A stretch of 64,000 nt of DNA from Rehmannia glutinosa. Its lineage: Eukaryota; Streptophyta; Magnoliopsida; Lamiales; Orobanchaceae. Position 1 is the first letter of the stretch. The number at the start of each line of letters is the position of its first letter. Shown here piece by piece: positions 57,181 to 64,000 of the stretch. The stretch covers positions 62,001-126,000 of the forward strand of contig JABTTQ020003010.1 of assembly GCA_016081115.2 (NCBI GenBank). The letters run 5' to 3'. The notes beneath the pieces were generated by a model, which was not told the origin of the DNA, did no database searches, and saw only the letters and a program-made list of their open reading frames with translations. A program made the position numbers and the translations under genes.

Positions 57181-57586
57181 AAAAATAATTTGTTCGGTTG
57201 TTGGCTGGAAATCAAATGAATAACTTGGCTTCTAAAATTTAATGAAAAATAAATCTAATGAATAACTTGATAACTCCCAGTAAGATTAAGAACTAATAAA
57301 ATCATAGATGAATCCACCAAATAGAACAATAATGTCTCAAATATAGCCAAAAAAAACTCCTGATAGATACAAATGAACAACCTAACTAAATTGGCAAATC
57401 CATCCAAGTTTGGTCTATTCTAGGAATTCAAATATCAGGCAACAACACTTACCAGAATACCAAATCCCTATTAAGAACATTAATTAAAACAAATACACTG
57501 AAATACGGTTACAAATCATCCAAGTAGTGGTAGTGTTTAACTGTAAGCCAAGTAGTGTTTAACGGTGTTGAAATTAAGGCTTTTTC
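57181..57586. other. intergenic, nothing recognised
   Basis: AT-rich text with no repeat or frame that I can support. Confidence 0.6.
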
Positions 57587-57960
57587 TTACTGTTCTTGTG
57601 ATGCCCTGATAATATTAATAGCCACACACAATTCACGTTGTTGGCGATAGCCCCAACCCTGAACAATATCCCTTTTCCCTTTTCTGCAACTTGTTATCCA
57701 AAACCAGCTTTAGCCAGTCGTGGTTAAGCACAACCCTAACCACTGTGTGCCACTTTTTAAGTACAACGTGTAACTTTCACCGCATGGGTCAATTGTAAAA
57801 ACCCTGAGACGGTCGGTTTTACCATTCACCTTTTCAATCTCTTCTTCAGTTAAAACACTCAAGAGTTTCTTCTTGCTTTTGGTGATGAATAAATACCCTA
57901 TTCATAGAAACATTAATGTCCGAAAGTCCAAAAGAATTTCGAACAGAAAAGTCGGCTCTG
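57587..57960 (-). pseudogene. B3 DNA-binding-domain gene relic
   Basis: On the minus strand, in three successive frames, the translation gives a B3-like sequence. It reads 'KKLLSVLTEEEIEKVNGK' (57815-57880), 'FTIDPCGESYTLYL' (57755-57800), 'VVRVVLNHDWLKLVLDNKLQ' (57680-57745), then DIVQGWGYRQQRELCVAI with a TAA at 57587. The order (strand with basic residues, 'W..vv….W..fv…gL', 'gDivq.W..r….Lc.ai') is that of plant-specific B3 domains of the small REM-like or At2g33720-like class. Two frameshifts make it non-functional as given. The family call rests on pattern only. Confidence 0.45.
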
Positions 57961-58409
57961 CCCCTCCTTGCTCTTGGATTTTTTGCAGTGTAATTAGATT
58001 AAGGTCAGCCGGTTGTTGTTGTTCTCGTTGGACAGCAAAGTTAATATCATGATCATCATCATTTTTACATCCATGAAATTTTCGTTCATAATTAAGAAAA
58101 ATTAGATAAAATTAAAATAACAAGGTTATTTATTAGTAGTTTCCTAGTTTAAAACAGAACAGAACTCCTGTTAAATAACATTTTCAAATCATGATCAAAT
58201 CGTTGTAGAGCTGGCATACAAACTATTAAATTATTTTTTCCATAATTGAACACTATTATTGCTGGAAATATTGTGATTGCCAGCATGCAATATAATCTCT
58301 TGCCATATATACAGTGTATTAAATTTCATGCCATTTATGTATAGAATAAATGCAATTAAATTTTTTCATTATTTTTCAATTTTTGTTTGATAATAAAGGA
58401 ATAAAAAAA
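57961..58409. other. intergenic, nothing recognised
   Basis: The first 120 bases may be the degraded upstream part of the B3-like gene. The rest is AT-rich without recognisable content. Confidence 0.5.
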
Positions 58410-59526
58410 AGGGCAAATATCACTCTACACCCTATACTTTCATTGAATATCACTTTGCCCCCTAGTACTTCCAATTGTATCATTTTATCCCCTTGTACTC
58501 TCAATTTGTATCACTTTACCCTCATGTACCATTAAAATACTATTTTATCCTACTATTCCTTTATTAAATGACCTAATTGTCCCTATAATTATTTTTAGAT
58601 TTATTTAATTGCATTAAAATCTTATCACTTTATTTCTTTTGAATATTTTTTGCTATTTATTAAATTTGATACAATTCCTACTACGTAACTATATTGTAGG
58701 TTATATTATGTTAACTAATATATTTGTACATATTTATTTGTTTCATCATAAATCTAAAAATCGTGTATTATATTTGAGATAATATTTTGTAAAAGTAAAC
58801 TCTTAGTATCGAGTTTCTTATTAGAAATGAATGATAATAAAATAATTTAAAATATATATATATATATATAGATTATTGTATAGCCATATTTAATATATTA
58901 TGTTAAATTTAAATATATTCAATTCTATATTAAAAAATTAACCACTAAAACTAATATATTTTCTATCTAACATAGTTTTCATTATTCATCAAAAATTGAA
59001 AAATTGCTAATAATATTTCACATCTTTAATAAGAATGTATTAGATAATTTTAAGTTTGTGACAAATTGGAAATTAAAAGTGTAAATGTATTAGCTAATAG
59101 AAAATATCATATTATAATATTATATAGTAGTTTAATAGTCGCTACAATAAAGTTAAAAAATTAGCAACTAAATGTAATATAAGAAAATAAATAATTTTAA
59201 TATTAATTAAGGGTTAATTAATAAAGTTATGAAATTGAATTTTAACAAATAAGTTCAAGTTTATTAATATTAAAGTTCAAGTTTATTAATATTAAATACT
59301 TTTAAAATGATTGTGCTTGCTATTTCGCTAAAACTAATAGGTAAAGGATAAAATGATCATTTTTTTATTATATGGATATAAAATAACATTATAAAAGTAT
59401 GAGGTGGTAAAGTAATACTAATTGAGAGTATAAGAGGGTGAAAGTGATACAATTGAGAGTAAAGAAGGTAAAGAAGATAAAGTAATACTTAAGAAGAGTA
59501 TAGGGGGACAAAGTGAGATTTACCCT
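58410..59526. mobile_element. non-autonomous element with long terminal inverted repeats
   Basis: 1,117 bases. The left end 'agggcaaatatcactctaca' pairs with the right end read in reverse (agggtaaatctcactttgtc). Similarity extends roughly 130 bases inwards through motifs such as 'ctctcaattgtatcac'. The centre is very AT-rich with no frame. Flanks are A-runs (58403-58409 and 59527-59533), which may be the duplication or coincidence. Long inverted repeats suggest a Mutator-like or foldback derivative. Confidence 0.72.
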
Positions 59527-60428
59527 AAAAAAACCCAATAGTGTTGGGGTTGAAAAATAAAATAAGCTATTTGATACTGATCGACTTAAATTGGTCGGTA
59601 ATGAACTTGTATAAACTCAATTCGTTAATGTAACAAGCCTAATTTGAACAATTTTTTTCATTTGATGATATCATTTGATGCTATCGAGTTTAATATAAAT
59701 TAAAAGTGCCAGACTACTCGCACAAATTAACCTTGTGTTCAACTCGATTCTGTACCTCTGAGAATAACGATAAAATCAAAAATATTATTTTCCCCAATTT
59801 ATACCGATCAATTATCGACAAATCACCAACAATGTTTAAATTTACCGACATAAATATTGTTGGTAAATACCAATGATTTTAGATTCTATCGGTAAGTATT
59901 TACCTACGACGATTTTTACTATAGTTTTGATTTGTCGGAACTCTATCGCAACTATATTTATTAATACCTACATATATATATAGGGTTTTTTTTCTTATGA
60001 AACGATAGCTAATATATTCAAGGCACGAAAAATTAACAAAGAGGAAATAAGAAAGCCAAAGACATAATCTTTTCCAACGTATAACAATAACAGAAAACAA
60101 AACAAAACAAAATCCGGCGTTTTCCTTTCGACTATCATGTTTTAATTTTTTCTTTCTAGCAAGTACTTATTTTCTTGATTTTTCATACACAATCTAGTGA
60201 AATATATGTAGTCATGACCGCGGTTTGGAACTGCCGGTTCCATGAAATGCGACCCTTTAACCGTTCCTTGCGATTCGGACCGGTTCCCCAATCCTTCGCC
60301 CCCTATGATTCTTGGGTCACTGCACCGGCCGGCTTTGCGCAAGCTAGATTGAACAATATATATTTTTCCTCCTCTCTCTCTCTCTCCAAGATTGTGTTTG
60401 TGTGTGTGATTTTAGGTGAAATATAGGT
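59527..60428. other. intergenic, possible CACTA remnant
   Basis: Near 59800-59935 the words 'accgac', 'ggtaaatacc' and 'cgacgatttttactatag' recall the sub-terminal repeats and inverted end of CACTA elements, but the terminal CACTA is not intact. A GC-rich patch at 60215-60345 has no recognised content. The rest is AT-rich. Confidence 0.3.
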
Positions 60429-60949
60429 AGGGCTGTAAACGAACCGAGCTCGAACGAACGAGGGTTGTTCGTGTTCGTTCGTTTATTTTAAAAGGTTGTT
60501 TGTGTTCGTTTGTTTAATAACCGAACATGTTCACGAACGTTCACGAATGGTTCACGAACATGTTCATTAATTGTTCATGAACAATTATATTAACATGTGT
60601 ATAAAAAAGTTAGATACACCTTGTTCATGAACACTCAATTCAAAATAAATGAATATTATGATGATTGTAAATGTAAATATGTTGTAATATTAAACTAAAA
60701 TAAGTTTATTTTTCATAATAAAGTAATGAATATTAAGCAGTAAATGTATAATTAATAATTAAAAAATGAATAATAAACAAAAATAAAACGAACACTAAAT
60801 AAACATGTTCGTGAACAGTTCATGAACATAAACAAACAAATTTTCTTGTTCATTTATGTTCATTAAGCTTAATAAACGAACATAAACGAACGCTAACCGA
60901 GCTTGTTCACGAGTACATTTCTTCAAAAGCTCTGTTCGTTTACAGCCCT
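60429..60949. mobile_element. MITE with 10-bp target duplication (Mutator-like)
   Basis: 521 bases. The left end agggctgtaaacgaaccgag pairs with the right end read in reverse (agggctgtaaacgaacagag). The duplication AAATATAGGT is perfect at 60419-60428 and 60950-60959. A 9-11-bp duplication is typical of Mutator-like elements. Inside are many copies of short words around GTTCGT and GTTCATGAAC in both directions. No frame. Confidence 0.85.
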
Positions 60950-60975
60950 AAATATAGGTGGTTGTTGAATGTATA

Positions 60976-61320
60976 TTTTTTTTTTTTGAAAACAAAAGGA
61001 AGAACTTCCATTAATAAAGCAGATCGAACTGCAATTCATTACAGATAAAGAGGGGAGAATCATCTCGCCACTCTTTGACACCAGACATAGAATACGATGC
61101 TCTAGTTAACACATGAGCAACACTATTCGCTGATCTCTTAATAAAAAACAAGACACATTTGGAATATTGACCAATAATATTACCAATATCCTTACCAAAG
61201 GAAGAGACCGACTGGAAAAACATCCAACTACTTATCAAAGGATAAGACAAAACACACTTGTCAAAGTGACAAGAAAAATACCAACAGAAATACATAATTG
61301 CTGCTAAATACCACACCCGT
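60976..61320 (-). mobile_element. 5'-truncated LINE (L1-like) 3' end
   Basis: On the minus strand a frame (61316-61011) ends with 'CVLFFIKRSANSVAHVLTRA' and 'EWRDDSPLFI'. This matches the RNase H-like tail of plant L1 elements (pattern 'v.f..r..N..AH.lAr.a'). It is followed by 'CTTTATTAATGGAAG' and an A-tract, which is the T-run 60976-60987 on the plus strand. This is the typical product of incomplete target-primed copying. Confidence 0.65.
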
Positions 61321-61584
61321 GCACACCGCTACCTGTCATCGTCGGTGGGGAAGGTGCGAGAATCATAAAGAAGAAACAGAAAACAGAAAAGAAAAAGAAC
61401 ATAAATTAACCTAAAACAAAACAAAAGCTCTCCTCCATCCTCCCAAGGAGGAAGGATCCTCCCAATTCCCATGGAGGGAGGATAAGGGCTTTGTAAATTC
61501 ACTTAAAACCTGCTAATTGGAGATCTTTAATTTTGACAAACCCCAATTGCATTGGCCTTGTCTTTTGTCTTCTTCCGTTGGCGG

Positions 61585-61855
61585 TTGTTGGATAATTGGA
61601 GATCTTTAATTTATGATTAAGGTAGAATGAGTTTTTGCTGTGGTGCGGATATTTTGCGTAATGTTGCCGTTGGGGTATACTTGTATTTGATGGTCTTTGT
61701 TTTCATTGTGTCCTTAGGAGTTGTTGGATAATTGGAGATCTTTAATTTATGATTAAGGTAGAATGAGTTTTTGCTGTGGTGCGGATATTTTGCGTAATGT
61801 TGCCGTTGGGGTATACTTGTATTTGATGGTCTTTGTTTTCATTGTGTCCTTAGGA
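61585..61855. repeat. 136-bp tandem duplication
   Basis: 61585-61720 and 61721-61855 are identical except at the final bases. Each copy starts ttgttggataattggagatc. A shorter related copy (aattggagatctttaattt) lies at 61515-61533, which may have seeded the event. Confidence 0.93.
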
Positions 61856-62224
61856 TTGTTGTAAATAGCTGGGGTGAAATGGAAATACTGTGTTCCTTTT
61901 TTTAATTTCCTGAAAGAGATTACTGTTGAAAATTTGGTTCTAGTGTATATCCCCACCCGAGATTTGAGTCGGATTTCAAATGCCCCCTCCTTCCATTGGC
62001 AAGTATTTAAAACCCCACTATCTTTAAAACCTTAAATTTTGTGGAACCCTTAGTAATTATGTAAATGTTTGTGGCATTTGTCACAAACCGTCAAAAAGAG
62101 CCTGAATTAAAGACTGCTTCAATCTGTCTAATACAGATAAGCATTCATCCTACAAACTCTTTCCAGTCTGTTCATGACGACTAAATGAGATTGCTCTATT
62201 ATTAGGTTTGCACAATAACTTAAA
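61856..62224. other. intergenic, nothing recognised
   Basis: No repeat or coding signal that I can support. Confidence 0.5.
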
Positions 62225-62467
62225 AGGGATAATTACCAAAATAAACGAGGCTCAGGCTAATTTCAAAAAATCCAGAGATTTTGGAAAATTAGAAAAAAAC
62301 TCGTTTAGTTTTGATCCGTCTTACATTTTAAAATTATTTCAAGAGTTCCCCTCACATTTATCAAAATATTACATTTACTCCCTTAAAATGGTTTTTTGTA
62401 ATTTTCAAAAATCTCTTGCTTTTTTTGTAATTAGCCCAACCTTATGGGGCTTTTTGTAATTATCCCT
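62225..62467. mobile_element. MITE-2 (ends agggataattac … gtaattatccct)
   Basis: 243 bases with 12-base inverted ends agggataattac/gtaattatccct. The same family as MITE-1. No clear target duplication. Confidence 0.75.
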
Positions 62468-62712
62468 AACAAAAATACCAAATCAAGGGCCTAAAAGCAA
62501 CAAATAGGGTACTTACGACAAGCAAACAGGATAATATCTCTTGTATAGGATCTACCGGGCTGTAAACCACCAAAGCACATCAAAAATTATATGCATTCAA
62601 TCTTGAAGTTTGATCCTACATCTTAAATAAGGGTCGAAATCTATTCAGAAACATTATGCAAATGTGGATGACAGATCGAATTGACAAAGACGAAGCAAGA
62701 TTACGAGGATTT

Positions 62713-63243
62713 TCAGTTTGCTTCATCAGCGGATTCACTTTTGAAGTGTTGTTCTACCATTGGGGGTAAGAGAAGAGCAAGTCTGTTTTTGTATCTGCTA
62801 ATTCTTTGAAGTCGTTCTTCTCTTAGCCTGCAGAAAATGCACCGATATCAACATCTTGCACCAGGAAAGACCACCAAACCGGAAAATTGTCCGCCCAATA
62901 AAGATATACATAAGTGCCAAAGAAAACAAAACAAAAAAGTATATTTGTTTGCAGATCTAAACTAGAAGTGCATATTTCGCAACTACTAATGCAACAAAAA
63001 CCAACAAGGCAACCCCTTCCTCTAAAAATCCCATAGTACTAACTATACACATCCTCATAGCACGTGGAGTGGAATCATCAAAAGTAACAAATTTAACGGA
63101 ACCAAATGCAAAAATACTGAAAAACTAAGAAACGACACATCTAAACGTGAAAAAGGAGGGAGTATTTTACCGTGATCGGACCTTCTTGGCACGTTTGATG
63201 TGCCTTTGCAAGACTCTTTCGCAGACAAATTCTCAACGTTTTC
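62713..63243 (-). CDS. possible last two exons of an unidentified gene
   Basis: The minus strand offers an exon-like segment 63243-63171 between TTTCAG and GTAAAATA, and a second from 62827 after CTGCAG. The second could read LREERLQRISRYKNRLALLL and end with TGA at 62713-62715. The phases of the two do not join in that frame. Another frame joins them and ends earlier at a TAG. I do not recognise the protein. It could be the end of a gene extending beyond 64000. Confidence 0.22.
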
Positions 63244-64000
63244 CTGAAATTACATGAAGGTCAATGCACTTACTCCTTTTGATTAACAGGAAAAACAAAC
63301 TACAGTCAGATGCAAAAGTGACTAAGAGAACTTTATAACAATCATGTGCCACATTGATATAATTCATTATCTTGGATTTTCACTCCTGATGGGGTCAGCT
63401 CTTAGGTGAAAGTTAGATAATCAGGATCACAAAGTTTCAAGAACTCAATTCTTTGAGAATTTTAATTATCAAGAACACAGCTCCTCCATTTGTTCAACTT
63501 ATAGCATGAGGAGAAGCAAAATCTCACAATAATATCAAATGCAGAGAATTATTTAAAATTGCCAACTGAACACCCTTAATTAGAACTTTTGACAGTTGGG
63601 TATCTCAACCTTGAACCAATCCTACAAGGTGCCGGGTGATAATTATAACACTAGGGTGACTTCTTTAGCCCATAATGAGTCAGGGCTCTTAATAGTTGAT
63701 CTTTGCACAAGTGGGAACAAAGCGAGCATAGACAGCTTGTTAAGAGTGGTTACTTTAGCCACTGGGATATTGTCATAATTATAAAACCCTCAGACAGTAC
63801 TGATGACTTTTTGATACCTCAAAATAACTCGTGTTTCTCAATACTTGCTCTTTCGCAAAACAGCACAAGTGGGATTGTGGGAAGAAGTTAGTATACACAG
63901 CCATAAACATATTATCACTCTCACATAACTGAGGACATTTGGCACATTCTAGCAACAATTTGTCACCAGAAGTCGCACACCTGCTAAAGCCAAATAGGTG
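63244..64000. other. intergenic or intronic, nothing recognised
   Basis: AT-rich, with two imperfectly inverted segments (near 63640 'gtgataattataac' and 63768 'gtcataattataa') that could be a degraded MITE. If the minus-strand gene exists, this is probably intron. Confidence 0.35.

Noticed and set aside
59800..59940. A CACTA transposon end
   Set aside because: The terminal CACTA is not intact and no partner end or target duplication is seen. Kept only as a possibility within an intergenic entry.
60175..60426. A GC-rich 83-codon plus-strand frame as a gene
   Set aside because: No recognisable domain and no splice or initiation context. The GC-rich patch is short and resembles dispersed repeat text.

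Overview
The window is nuclear DNA of a flowering plant, probably a eudicot. It holds spliced plant genes, a nuclear gene for a plastid ribosomal protein, and the usual plant transposon set: Sirevirus-type and other Ty1/copia elements, Tekay- and Athila-type Ty3/gypsy elements, a hAT element, MITEs and a LINE end. I see no bacterial, organellar or viral genome and no intact cellular gene. About 80% of the window is LTR retrotransposon. I did not try to name a species.

The layout is two 'Russian doll' nests around one small host locus. Left nest: a short-LTR copia element (K1, minus strand, 17008-20034 in view) was interrupted by an Athila/Tat-like gypsy element (G1, minus). G1's primer site is at 1997-2014 and its single visible LTR is split into 2022-3101 and 16604-17007. 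That LTR was later interrupted by a complete Sirevirus-type copia element (S1, minus, 3102-16598, target duplication AAATT). Host locus: 20035-21328 carries a gene for plastid ribosomal protein L3. It is cut at the 5' end by K1's LTR and carries one in-frame stop.

Right nest: a short-LTR copia element (K2, minus, 21588-56896, duplication AAATA) contains a Tekay-like chromovirus (T1, plus, 24235-54935). T1's left LTR contains a hAT relic (H1, 24436-25753). Its right LTR contains a third copia element (K3, minus, 32846-53170, duplication TTATG), and K3 contains a second complete Sirevirus-type element (S2, plus, 33864-48104, duplication CTAGT). Subtracting the guests gives normal host lengths: K2 about 4.6 kb, T1 about 9.1 kb, K3 about 6.1 kb. 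The inferred order is K2, then T1, then H1 and K3 independently, then S2.

The right flank, 56902-64000, is ordinary intergenic DNA. It holds a MITE abutting the K2 insertion site, a relic of a B3 DNA-binding domain gene, a 1.1-kb element with long terminal inverted repeats, a 521-bp MITE with a 10-bp target duplication, a truncated LINE end, a 136-bp tandem duplication, and possibly the 3' exons of a minus-strand gene near 62.7-63.2 kb.

All retrotransposon reading frames are broken as given. Many of the breaks, and many differences between paired LTRs, are losses or swaps at CAG/CTG trinucleotides. This looks more like base-calling error at methylated CHG sites than like mutation, so 'pseudogene' calls here and any LTR-divergence dating should be treated with caution. 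I found no convincing undescribed system. The least understood coding matter is the extra gene downstream of pol in both Sirevirus-type elements.
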